Source: Pseudomonadota bacterium
Lineage (GTDB): Bacteria; Pseudomonadota; Alphaproteobacteria; Rhizobiales; Hyphomicrobiaceae
DNA: 14,381 nucleotides
Direction: 5' to 3'
Assembly: GCA_023426855.1 (NCBI GenBank)
Contig: JAEZBU010000195.1
Coordinates: 1 to 14,381 of the forward strand
The translations under genes and the position numbers were made by a program. The notes beneath the pieces were generated by a model that did not search any database, was not told the DNA's origin, and saw nothing but the letters and a program-made list of their open reading frames with translations. Below, one piece after another: positions 6,488-13,386 of the stretch (the stretch's first letter is position 1; each line of letters starts with the position of its first letter).

Positions 6488-7099
6488 ATGAGCCTGCGGG
6501 CCATGTCGCTTTCCCGTGACAGTTCGATTTTGTCGTTGAAAACATTGCCGGATCAGGCAGGTGCGCGGGCGGCTATCTCGGCCATCTTCTTTGAGACAGC
6601 GCGAACAGGTTTCGAGAGCAGCGAGGCGCGGGCGCAGTTCCAGCAGCGATGGCTGGGCAGATATCTCGACAACTTTCCTGATGAGGCCTTCGTCGCCTGC
6701 GATGCGCAGGGCCGGGTGGTCGGCTACCTCGTCGGATGCCTGGAGCACCCTGTCGGGCACCCGCTGTTCGCGGACATCTCGTATTTCGACGCATTCGCTA
6801 AACTGATGGAGACCTATCCGGCCCACCTGCATATCAACATCACCGGGGCTCATCGCGGCCAGGGGCTGGGCGGCAAGCTGGTCGAGGCATTCGCGCGCCA
6901 CGCTGCGCAGGCTGGCGTTCCGGGCATACATGCCGTCACGGGGGATGGCTCGCGCAACAACAGCTTCTATTCGGGGTGTGGCTTCACGCCGGGAGCGCGG
7001 GCGACTTGGAACGGCAATGCGATCGTTTGCTTTGTCCGCAGCCTGCGTGGCCAAGGCGGGTCGGATTGGCACCTTTCGCAACCTGGTCGTGTCGGCTAA
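6488..7099 (+). CDS. GNAT-family N-acetyltransferase
   Basis: This is a 203-residue cytoplasmic acetyltransferase with the GNAT fold. The acetyl-CoA binding motif A is seen in LHINITGAHRGQGLGGKLVE (114-133), with RGQGLGGK as the pyrophosphate-binding R/QxxGxG/A loop. Motif B follows as GVPGIHAVTGDGSRNNSFYS and GCGF (143-166), where Asn/Tyr positions often contact CoA. A strand typical of the N-terminal half is EAFVACDAQGRVVGYLVG (66-83). The substrate cannot be deduced; the YPAHLHINI style resembles the acetyltransferase-like group related to the C-terminal domain of O-GlcNAcases, which is a weak inference. The start is uncertain: ATG 6488 and ATG 6503 are both possible with poor Shine-Dalgarno sequences, and the frame is open back to 6458 (TTG). 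The last 15 or so residues look unstructured. The GMC oxidoreductase starts 50 bp later. Confidence 0.8.
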   Translation: MSLRAMSLSRDSSILSLKTLPDQAGARAAISAIFFETARTGFESSEARAQFQQRWLGRYLDNFPDEAFVACDAQGRVVGYLVGCLEHPVGHPLFADISYFDAFAKLMETYPAHLHINITGAHRGQGLGGKLVEAFARHAAQAGVPGIHAVTGDGSRNNSFYSGCGFTPGARATWNGNAIVCFVRSLRGQGGSDWHLSQPGRVG

Positions 7100-7149
7100 G
7101 CACCCCAGGGATGATGTATAGAAGGCTGATGGGGGAGAAAGCGCGCACC

Positions 7150-8775
7150 ATGTCCGGATCGCTTGAGGAATTCGATTACATCGTCGTTGGTGCGGGTTCT
7201 GCAGGATGCCTGCTGGCCAACCGGCTGTCGGCTGATCCGTCAAAGCGCGTGCTGTTGCTCGAAGCCGGCGGCAAGGATGATTACATCTGGGTGCATATTC
7301 CCGTCGGCTATCTTTATTGCTTCGGTAATCCGCGCGTCGACTGGGGGTTTTCGACAGCCAAGGAGCCGGGTCTCAATGGCCGTAGCCTGATGTATCCGCG
7401 CGGCAAGGTGCTCGGCGGATGCTCATCGATCAACGGCATGATCTACATGCGGGGGCAGGCGCGCGACTACGACCAGTGGCGGCAACTCGGCAATGTCGGC
7501 TGGTCGTGGGATGACGTGCTGCCCTATTTTCTCAAGCATGAAGACCAATGGGCGATGCAGCCGGACGAACTCGGCGACGTGCATGCACGCGGCGGCGAAT
7601 GGCGGATCGAAGAGCCGCGCGTCCGTTGGGAAATCCTGGATGCGTGGGCTGAAGCGGCAGAGCAGGCCGGCATTCCGCGTGTGCGTGATTTCAACGGCGG
7701 CAACAACGAAGGCTCCAGCTATTTCCAGGTCAATCAGCGCGCGGGATTCCGGTGGAATGCAGCCAAGGCATTCCTGCGTCCTGCGCTGGACCGACCCAAT
7801 CTCAAGCTGCTGACTAACGCCATGGTCGAGCGCGTCACCTTTGAGGGCAAGCGCGCCAGCGGCATCCAGTATCGCCTCAAGGGCGCCGACAGTGCGCAGG
7901 CCAAGGCGCGGCGGGAGGTGATCCTGTCCGCAGGCGCAGTCGGTTCGCCACAAATCCTGCAGTTGTCTGGTGTCGGTCGGGGCGATGTGCTCAACGCAGC
8001 AGGCGTCCCGGTGCATCACGAGTTGCAAGGCGTTGGCGAGAACCTGCAGGACCATCTTCAGATCCGCTGCGCATTCAAGGTGCAGGGCGTTCGCACCTTG
8101 AACGAGCGCTCGCAGCGACTGTGGCACAAGGCGGGGATTGCGCTGGAATACGCGCTGAAACGCACCGGGCCGATGTCGATGGCGCCGTCGCAGCTTGGCT
8201 GCTTTGCGAAGTCTGATCCGTCGCGCGAAACGCCGAACCTGCAGTATCACATCCAGCCGCTGACGCTGCCGAAGTTCGGTGAGCCGCTGGATCCGTTCCC
8301 GGCGTTCACGGCGAGCGTATGCAATGTCCGGCCGACCAGCCGCGGCCACATCCGTATCGCGTCGCCTGAGCCGACAGCGCATCCCGAGATCCGGCCGAAT
8401 TATCTCTCTTCGGCCGACGATCGTACGGTCGCGGCCGATTCGGTCCGCTTGACCCGCCACATCGCCAAGCAGCCAGCTCTGGCAAAATACCACGCCGAGG
8501 AATTCAAACCCGGCATCGAGATCGACGGCGACGAAGCGCTTGCCAAGGCCGCGGGTGATATCGCCACGACGATCTTCCATCCCGTCGGCACGGCGGCGAT
8601 GGGCAGCGATGAGCGGGCTGTCGTCGATGCCCGGCTCAAGGTGCGCGGACTGGATGGGTTGCGCGTCATCGACGCTTCGGTGATGCCGACGATTACTTCA
8701 GGCAACACTGCAGCACCGACAATGATGATTGCTGAAAAAGGCGCCGCGATGATTGTCGAAGACTGGCGCGGCTGA
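7150..8775 (+). CDS. GMC-family FAD-dependent oxidoreductase (choline/alcohol dehydrogenase-like)
   Basis: This 541-residue flavoenzyme of the glucose-methanol-choline family oxidises an alcohol to an aldehyde or ketone. The FAD dinucleotide fold is at the N-terminus (FDYIVVGAGSAGCLLANRLS, 8-27, with the acidic end of strand 2 at LLLEAG). GMC signature 1 is RGKVLGGCSSINGMIYMRG (84-102) and signature 2 is GAVGSPQILQLSGVG (262-276). The C-terminal active-site pair His477 (FHPVGT) and Asn519 (SGNTAAPTMM) is intact. Length and motifs match BetA/AlkJ-type dehydrogenases, but no betaine aldehyde dehydrogenase or betI gene is nearby, so choline is not established as the substrate. The start is the ATG at 7150 after GGGGGAG (7131-7137, 12-base spacing); in-frame ATGs at 7111, 7114 and 7129 remain possible. 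It may be co-transcribed with the acetyltransferase before it. Confidence 0.92.
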   Translation: MSGSLEEFDYIVVGAGSAGCLLANRLSADPSKRVLLLEAGGKDDYIWVHIPVGYLYCFGNPRVDWGFSTAKEPGLNGRSLMYPRGKVLGGCSSINGMIYMRGQARDYDQWRQLGNVGWSWDDVLPYFLKHEDQWAMQPDELGDVHARGGEWRIEEPRVRWEILDAWAEAAEQAGIPRVRDFNGGNNEGSSYFQVNQRAGFRWNAAKAFLRPALDRPNLKLLTNAMVERVTFEGKRASGIQYRLKGADSAQAKARREVILSAGAVGSPQILQLSGVGRGDVLNAAGVPVHHELQGVGENLQDHLQIRCAFKVQGVRTLNERSQRLWHKAGIALEYALKRTGPMSMAPSQLGCFAKSDPSRETPNLQYHIQPLTLPKFGEPLDPFPAFTASVCNVRPTSRGHIRIASPEPTAHPEIRPNYLSSADDRTVAADSVRLTRHIAKQPALAKYHAEEFKPGIEIDGDEALAKAAGDIATTIFHPVGTAAMGSDERAVVDARLKVRGLDGLRVIDASVMPTITSGNTAAPTMMIAEKGAAMIVEDWRG

Positions 8776-8794
8776 CAGTTGTAAGCATCAACTG
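8776..8794 (+). terminator. Short hairpin directly after the GMC oxidoreductase gene
   Basis: CAGTTG (8776-8781) and CAACTG (8789-8794) form a 6-bp stem with a 7-base loop immediately after the stop codon. A TTTT follows 12 bases later. It is a weak terminator candidate. Confidence 0.3.
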
Positions 8795-8886
8795 CTCGCA
8801 CATTTTGCACGTAACGCCCGCACGTTCACCACATCGCATCATTGCGCAGGGGGTGACCGTCGGGCATACTCTGCCACATCCGTTCG

Positions 8887-8926
8887 GGAATGCCGGCAAA
8901 GGAGCAAGAATGCTTCCGGCAGTTCC
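8887..8926 (+). promoter_or_regulatory. Stem-loop in the leader of the aap operon
   Basis: GGAATGCCGG (8887-8896) pairs with CCGGCAGTTCC (8916-8926, one bulged G). Inside it, AGCA (8903-8906) pairs with TGCT (8911-8914) around an AGAA loop. The structure ends 35 bases before the aapP start. It could be an RNA element controlling the operon or a DNA operator. The rest of the 186-bp gap shows no clear promoter hexamers. Confidence 0.4.
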
Positions 8927-8961
8927 GCGTAATACTTTAAACCGCGATTCCGGGAGGGGTC

Positions 8962-9741
8962 ATGGCAAATACGGCGGCTGCGCCTTTGGCTGCGGCACGA
9001 TCTGACGTACCTGCGGTCGATCTGATTGGGGTCAACAAGTGGTACGGTGAATTCCACGTACTGCGCGATATTAACCTGTCAGTGGCGCAGGGCGAGAAAA
9101 TCGTCGTTTGCGGTCCCTCAGGGTCCGGCAAGTCAACGCTCATCCGATGCATCAATCGCCTTGAAGAACATCAACAGGGCCAGATCATCGTCGATGGCAT
9201 CGAGCTGACAAACGATCTGCGGAACATCGACAAAATCCGATCCGAAGTCGGCATGGTGTTCCAGAGTTTCAATCTGTTCCCCCATCTCACCATCCTCGAT
9301 AATCTCTGCCTGGCGCCGGTGTGGGTTAAGAAGCAATCGCGCGCAGAGGCTGAACGCACGGCCATGATGTATCTGGAGCGCGTGCGGATCCCTGAACAGG
9401 CATTGAAGTATCCCGGACAGCTATCGGGAGGTCAGCAGCAGCGCGTCGCGATCGCGCGTGCGCTGTGCATGAATCCACGCATCATGCTGTTCGACGAACC
9501 GACCTCGGCGCTTGATCCGGAAATGATCAAGGAAGTGCTCGACGTCATGATCGAGCTTGCGAAATCCGGCATGACGATGCTGTGCGTCACGCACGAGATG
9601 GGCTTCGCCCGATCGGTGGCGGACCGGGTGATCTTCATGGACCGCGGCGAGATCGTGGAGCAGGGGCCGCCGCAAACTTTCTTCCACGATCCGAAGTCGG
9701 AGCGCACAAAGCTCTTCCTATCGCAAATACTAAACCATTGA
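8962..9741 (+). CDS. aapP: General L-amino acid ABC transporter, ATP-binding protein
   Basis: This 259-residue ATPase of the polar amino-acid uptake (PAAT) family powers import by the AapQ/AapM permeases encoded downstream. Motifs are complete: Walker A GPSGSGKST (51-59), Q-loop Gln101 in VGMVFQSFNLFPHLT, signature LSGGQ (154-158), Walker B IMLFDE (174-179), D-loop SALD (182-185) and switch His211 in VTHEMGFAR. The VTHEMGFAR motif and the end QGPPQTFFHDPKSERTKLFL are hallmarks of GlnQ/HisP/AapP proteins. The length equals that of rhizobial AapP. GGGAGG (8952-8957) lies 4 bases before the ATG. Its place is odd: in the well-studied rhizobial operon the ATPase gene is last (aapJQMP), whereas here it is first and 118 bp ahead of aapJ. 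Only one ATPase gene is present. Assignment is firm from family and context. Confidence 0.93.
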   Translation: MANTAAAPLAAARSDVPAVDLIGVNKWYGEFHVLRDINLSVAQGEKIVVCGPSGSGKSTLIRCINRLEEHQQGQIIVDGIELTNDLRNIDKIRSEVGMVFQSFNLFPHLTILDNLCLAPVWVKKQSRAEAERTAMMYLERVRIPEQALKYPGQLSGGQQQRVAIARALCMNPRIMLFDEPTSALDPEMIKEVLDVMIELAKSGMTMLCVTHEMGFARSVADRVIFMDRGEIVEQGPPQTFFHDPKSERTKLFLSQILNH

Positions 9742-9746
9742 CGAAT

Positions 9747-9776
9747 TTGACAGGTCTGTACGGAGGCGAACACTAT
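9747..9776 (+). promoter_or_regulatory. Possible sigma-70 promoter before aapJ
   Basis: A perfect -35 hexamer TTGACA (9747-9752) starts 6 bases after the aapP stop. The best -10 at 18-base spacing is CACTAT (9771-9776), which is poor. If used, it would give extra transcription of the binding-protein gene, whose product is needed in excess. The remaining 80 bases up to the aapJ ribosome binding site show nothing else. Confidence 0.35.
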
Positions 9777-9859
9777 CCGGCGAGGCTACCGTCAAGGCCA
9801 AACCCAAACGCGTTGCATCTTTAGGTTGTGTAATGGTCCCGTAAGGAGGGAGAGCTTTC

Positions 9860-10888
9860 ATGAAACATCTCGTCAAATTCGGATTGATCACGGCACTGGC
9901 CGTGACCGGTGTCAGTGGCGCTGCTTTTGCCCAGGGCAAGACGCTCGATGCCGTCAAACAGCGCGACGTCTTGAATTGCGGTGTGAACACTGCGCTCGCC
10001 GGGTTCAGCGCTCCCGACGACAAAGGTAACTGGACCGGTCTGGACGTCGACTACTGCAAGGCCGTTGCTGCCGCCGTGTTCGGCGACGCGACCAAGGTGA
10101 AGTACGTGCCGCTGACGGCGAAAGAGCGCTTCACTGCTCTGCAATCCGGCGAAATTGACGTGCTCAATCGCAACACGACCTGGACGCTGGGCCGCGACAG
10201 CTCGCTCGGCTTGAGCTTCACCGGTGTCAACTACTACGACGGCCAGGGCTTCATGGTGAAGAATTCCCTCGGCGTAAAAACCGGTAAGGAACTCGACGGC
10301 GCCAGCGTCTGCGTGCAGACGGGCACGACGACCGAGCTCAATCTCGCGGACTTCTTCCGCAACAACAATCTCAAGTACCAGCCGGTTGTGTTCGAGAAGA
10401 ACGAGGAAGCACTTGCGGCTTATCAGGCCGGACGCTGCGACGCCTACACGACGGACGCATCGGGCCTCTACGCCGTGCGCCTCCAGATGCAGAACCCGGC
10501 TGAGCACATCGTTCTGCCTGACATCATCTCCAAAGAACCTCTCGGGCCGTCGGTTCGTCAGGGTGATAGCCAGTGGTTCACGATCGTGAAGTGGGTTCAC
10601 TTTGCACTGTTGAACGCAGAGGAAGCCGGCATCACTCAGGCGAATGTCGAGGAGATGGCGAATTCATCCAAGAACCCCGACGTGCTGCGCATCCTCGGCA
10701 AGGAGGGTGAGTTCGGCAAGGCTATCGGTCTCAACAACGACTGGGCGCTTCAGGTGGTCAAGGCCGTCGGCAACTACGGCGAGATTTTCGAGCGCAATGT
10801 CGGTTCCGGCTCGCGCATCAAAATCGATCGCGGCCAGAACAGCCTGTGGACCAAGGGCGGTCTGCAATACGCTCCGCCGATCCGATAA
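9860..10888 (+). CDS. aapJ: General L-amino acid ABC transporter, periplasmic substrate-binding protein
   Basis: This is a 342-residue exported binding protein of the SBP_bac_3 family. It catches L-amino acids in the periplasm and delivers them to AapQM. A Sec signal peptide covers residues 1-24 (KFGLITALAVTGVSGAAFA, cut before QGK). The family block GFSAPDDKGNWTGLDVDYCK (48-67) is followed by the ligand-pocket segments LTAKERFTALQSGEIDVLNR (85-104) and GASVCVQTGTTTELNL (147-162). Length and sequence match rhizobial AapJ, including the extended C-terminus (NVGSGSRIKIDRGQNSLWTK, 313-332) that small PAAT binding proteins lack. AAGGAGGG at 9843-9850, 9 bases before the ATG, is a very strong ribosome binding site, fitting high expression. 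Related BztA-type transporters prefer Glu/Gln/Asp/Asn, so ligand range is inferred from the Aap/Bzt group. Confidence 0.95.
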   Translation: MKHLVKFGLITALAVTGVSGAAFAQGKTLDAVKQRDVLNCGVNTALAGFSAPDDKGNWTGLDVDYCKAVAAAVFGDATKVKYVPLTAKERFTALQSGEIDVLNRNTTWTLGRDSSLGLSFTGVNYYDGQGFMVKNSLGVKTGKELDGASVCVQTGTTTELNLADFFRNNNLKYQPVVFEKNEEALAAYQAGRCDAYTTDASGLYAVRLQMQNPAEHIVLPDIISKEPLGPSVRQGDSQWFTIVKWVHFALLNAEEAGITQANVEEMANSSKNPDVLRILGKEGEFGKAIGLNNDWALQVVKAVGNYGEIFERNVGSGSRIKIDRGQNSLWTKGGLQYAPPIR

Positions 10889-10900
10889 CTGAGGACCTAA

Positions 10901-10928
10901 AGAGCGCCGGCCCCCAAGCCGGCGCTCT
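10901..10928 (+). terminator. GC-rich hairpin between aapJ and aapQ (attenuating or mRNA-stabilising)
   Basis: AGAGCGCCGGC (10901-10911) pairs perfectly over 11 bp with GCCGGCGCTCT (10918-10928); the loop is CCCCAA. It starts 12 bases after the aapJ stop and has no T-run. In ABC importer operons such a hairpin after the binding-protein gene typically protects the upstream mRNA 3' end or lowers read-through into permease genes. Confidence 0.75.
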
Positions 10929-10996
10929 CGCATTGGCGACTGCATCGTTCGATTGCATGCACGCTGCGCCGATTGCAGAGGAGGGAGGCGTGAGCG

Positions 10997-12196
10997 ATGG
11001 CTCTGACCGTGAACAATAGGCACGACAAGCGCGGCGCAACGCAACCGAGCCTGCTTTATCGGCCCGAGGTTCGCCAGCTCATCTATCAGGTGCTGCTCAT
11101 CGTCGGTCTTGTGTTCGTCGGCTGGTGGGTGGCCAACAACGTCGCCGAGAACCTGCGACGGCAGAACATCGCCTCGGGTTTCGACTTTCTCGACCGGACA
11201 TCCGGCTTCGACATCGCCCAATCGCTCATTCCCTATTCCAACGTTTCGACCTACGGCACCGCCTTCTGGGTTGGTTTGCTGAATACGCTGCTGGTTGCTG
11301 CTCTCGGTATCGTTCTGGCGACAATCATCGGCTTTGTGGTCGGCATAGCCAGGTTGTCGTCGAACTGGGTCGTCGCACGCCTCGCGACGGCTTACGTCGA
11401 GATCATCCGCAATTTGCCGCTGCTGCTGCAGCTCATGTTCTGGTACTTCGCGGTGCTCAAGAACCTGCCAGCCCCGCGGCAGAGCATCCATTTGCCAGGT
11501 GGCGGGTTCCTCAATGTCAGGGGCGTGTTTCTGCCCAGCCCTATCGCCCAGCCTGGTTTCCAGGTGGTCGAATATGCCTTGGTGCTTGGTATCATCGCGT
11601 CGATCGGCGTGTATCTATGGTCGAGGCGGCGCCAGAAGCTCACCGGCCAGCAGTTTCCGGCCTTCTGGGCCAGTCTCGGCCTGATCCTCGGTTTGCCGTT
11701 CATCGCCTACCTGGTCATGGGCATGCCGTTGACTTGGGAATATCCCGTATTGCGCGGGTTCAATTTCCAGGGCGGCATCGTCATGATACCCGAGTTTATG
11801 GCGCTGCTGATCGGACTGGCGACCTACACCGCGGCGTTCATCGCGGAAATCGTCCGCGCCGGAATTCTCGGTGTGCCGAAGGGCCAGAAGGAGGCGGCGC
11901 GCGCAGTAGGCCTGTCCAATGGGCAGATGCTGCGTCTGGTCGTTATTCCGCAGGCGGCGCGCATTATCATCCCGCCGTTGACCAGCCAATATCTCAATCT
12001 CACCAAGAACTCGTCGTTGGCGGTGGCGATCGGTTACCCGGATTTCGTCAGCGTCTTCACCGGCACGGTGCTGAATCAGACCGGGCAGGCGGTGGAGGTC
12101 ATCTTGATGACCATGGGTGTGTTCCTCACCATCAGTCTGCTGACAGCGGGATTCATGAACTGGTTCAATACGCGCATGGCGCTGGTCGAGCGGTAG
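10997..12196 (+). CDS. aapQ: General L-amino acid ABC transporter, permease AapQ
   Basis: This 399-residue inner-membrane subunit pairs with AapM to form the translocation channel. The hydrophobic segments seen are at about 27-49, 90-117 (start of the permease domain, AFWVGLLNTLLVAALGIVLA), 141-154, 191-207, 225-242, 262-285 and 365-389. The cytoplasmic EAA loop, which contacts the ATPase, is GQKEAARAVGLSNGQMLRLV followed by VIPQA (296-320). The long region between the first helix and the permease domain, plus the 210-260 insertion, makes it much longer than a typical 220-residue PAAT permease and is characteristic of AapQ/BztB. GGGAGG (10983-10988) lies 8 bases before the ATG. The aapM start follows 15 bases after the stop. 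Confidence 0.94.
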   Translation: MALTVNNRHDKRGATQPSLLYRPEVRQLIYQVLLIVGLVFVGWWVANNVAENLRRQNIASGFDFLDRTSGFDIAQSLIPYSNVSTYGTAFWVGLLNTLLVAALGIVLATIIGFVVGIARLSSNWVVARLATAYVEIIRNLPLLLQLMFWYFAVLKNLPAPRQSIHLPGGGFLNVRGVFLPSPIAQPGFQVVEYALVLGIIASIGVYLWSRRRQKLTGQQFPAFWASLGLILGLPFIAYLVMGMPLTWEYPVLRGFNFQGGIVMIPEFMALLIGLATYTAAFIAEIVRAGILGVPKGQKEAARAVGLSNGQMLRLVVIPQAARIIIPPLTSQYLNLTKNSSLAVAIGYPDFVSVFTGTVLNQTGQAVEVILMTMGVFLTISLLTAGFMNWFNTRMALVER

Positions 12197-12211
12197 GCGG
12201 AGGCGCAAACG

Positions 12212-13327
12212 ATGTCGGATATTGCAGCCGAAACATCTGTTCCGAGAACGGGGCCGCCGCGCGCCACCACCGGCCCGTTCGGCTGGATGCGGGAGAACCT
12301 GTTCTCGAGCTGGTCCAACACCGCGCTGACGGTGATCGGGATCTATATCGCCTACGTCGCCATCGCCGGCGCACTCAACTGGGCGGTCTTCAATGCAACT
12401 TGGACCGGCGAGGACGGATCGGCCTGTACACGCGAAAACGCCGGCGCCTGCTGGCCGTTCGTACAGGCCAAATTCAGCCAGTTCATGTACGGACGTTATC
12501 CGGTCGAAGAACGCTGGCGGGTGGACCTGACGTACATCCTCGCCCTCTGCGGCCTGGTGCCGTTGATGATCCCCTCCGTTCCGGGCAAGCTTTGGCTGAC
12601 CATCTACACGATCGGGATATTCCCGGTGGTCGCGTTCTTCCTGCTCTATGGCGGCTTGGGTTTGCCGGAGGTCCCGACCCAGCTATGGGGCGGCCTGCTG
12701 GTGACGCTGGTCGTGGCGAGTGTCGGCATTGCGGGCGCTTTCCCCATAGGTATCCTGTTGGCGCTCGGCCGCCGATCGAAAATGCCCATCGTGCGCTGGG
12801 TCAGCATCGGGTTCATCGAATTCGTGCGTGGCGTGCCGCTGATCACGGTCCTGTTCATGGCGTCCGTGATGCTGCCGCTGTTCCTGCCGACAGGCGTGAC
12901 CATCGACAAGCTGCTGCGTGCGCTGATCATGGTGGCGCTATTCTCGGCCGCCTATCTGGCGGAAGTCATCCGCGGCGGCCTGCAGGCCATTCCGCGTGGG
13001 CAGTATGAAGCCGCCGATGCCCTCGGGCTCTCCTACCCGAAGAAGATGGGGCTCATCATTCTGCCGCAGGCGCTGAAGCTGGTCATCCCAGGCATCGTCA
13101 ACACGTTGATCGGCCTGTTCAAGGATACCAGCCTGGTGCTGATCATCGGTATTTTCGACCTGCTCGGCATCGTCCAGCAGAACATGAGCGACGCGAAGTG
13201 GTTCTCGCCCAGCACGCCGATGACAGGCTACGCCTTCGCCGGCATCATTTTCTGGATCTTCTGTTTCGGGATGTCACGCTACTCGATGTTTGTCGAGCGG
13301 CGCTTGGCGGCCGGCGATCGACGTTAG
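12212..13327 (+). CDS. aapM: General L-amino acid ABC transporter, permease AapM
   Basis: This 371-residue second permease subunit has hydrophobic segments at about 38-60, 106-121, 127-148, 157-184, 208-225, 235-252, 286-318 and 338-354. The EAA loop is GQYEAADALGLSYPKKMGLI followed by ILPQA (263-287). The extra N-terminal membrane region before the binding-protein-dependent transport domain (from about 155) is shared with AapM/BztC. It contains a short Cys-containing periplasmic-looking segment (ACTRENAGACWPF, 71-83) whose two cysteines could pair. GGAGG (12199-12203) lies 8 bases before the ATG, and the 15-bp gap to aapQ implies co-transcription. No second ATPase gene follows, so aapP at the front must serve the complex. 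The operon ends here at a hairpin. Confidence 0.94.
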   Translation: MSDIAAETSVPRTGPPRATTGPFGWMRENLFSSWSNTALTVIGIYIAYVAIAGALNWAVFNATWTGEDGSACTRENAGACWPFVQAKFSQFMYGRYPVEERWRVDLTYILALCGLVPLMIPSVPGKLWLTIYTIGIFPVVAFFLLYGGLGLPEVPTQLWGGLLVTLVVASVGIAGAFPIGILLALGRRSKMPIVRWVSIGFIEFVRGVPLITVLFMASVMLPLFLPTGVTIDKLLRALIMVALFSAAYLAEVIRGGLQAIPRGQYEAADALGLSYPKKMGLIILPQALKLVIPGIVNTLIGLFKDTSLVLIIGIFDLLGIVQQNMSDAKWFSPSTPMTGYAFAGIIFWIFCFGMSRYSMFVERRLAAGDRR

Positions 13328-13351
13328 AATACTGCCGCAATAGACCATAGG

Positions 13352-13374
13352 GGCCGGGCACGATCAGCCCGGCC
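13352..13374. terminator. Shared hairpin between convergent aapM and lhgO
   Basis: GGCCGGGC (13352-13359) and GCCCGGCC (13367-13374) form an 8-bp GC stem with a 7-base loop in the 59-bp gap between two convergent genes. Neither strand has a T-run, so termination would be weak or Rho-assisted; position is the main support. Confidence 0.55.
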
Positions 13375-13386
13375 GACGTCCGCAAG

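Noticed and set aside
6976..7149. N-terminal extension of the GMC oxidoreductase
   Set aside because: It overlaps the end of the acetyltransferase gene; the FAD-binding segment begins just after the 7150 start as in other family members.
8805..9005. Possible leader peptide before aapP
   Set aside because: It starts at a non-ATG codon, runs into aapP in another frame, has no Shine-Dalgarno and no run of one amino acid.
9821..10600. 259-codon minus-strand frame opposite aapJ
   Set aside because: aapJ has a signal peptide, binding-protein motifs and a strong ribosome binding site; the antisense frame has no support.
11125..13008. 627-codon open frame on the plus strand spanning aapQ and aapM
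   Set aside because: It is in another frame to two clearly conserved permeases; its translation is Arg/Gly/His-rich and non-hydrophobic, a common effect of high GC content.
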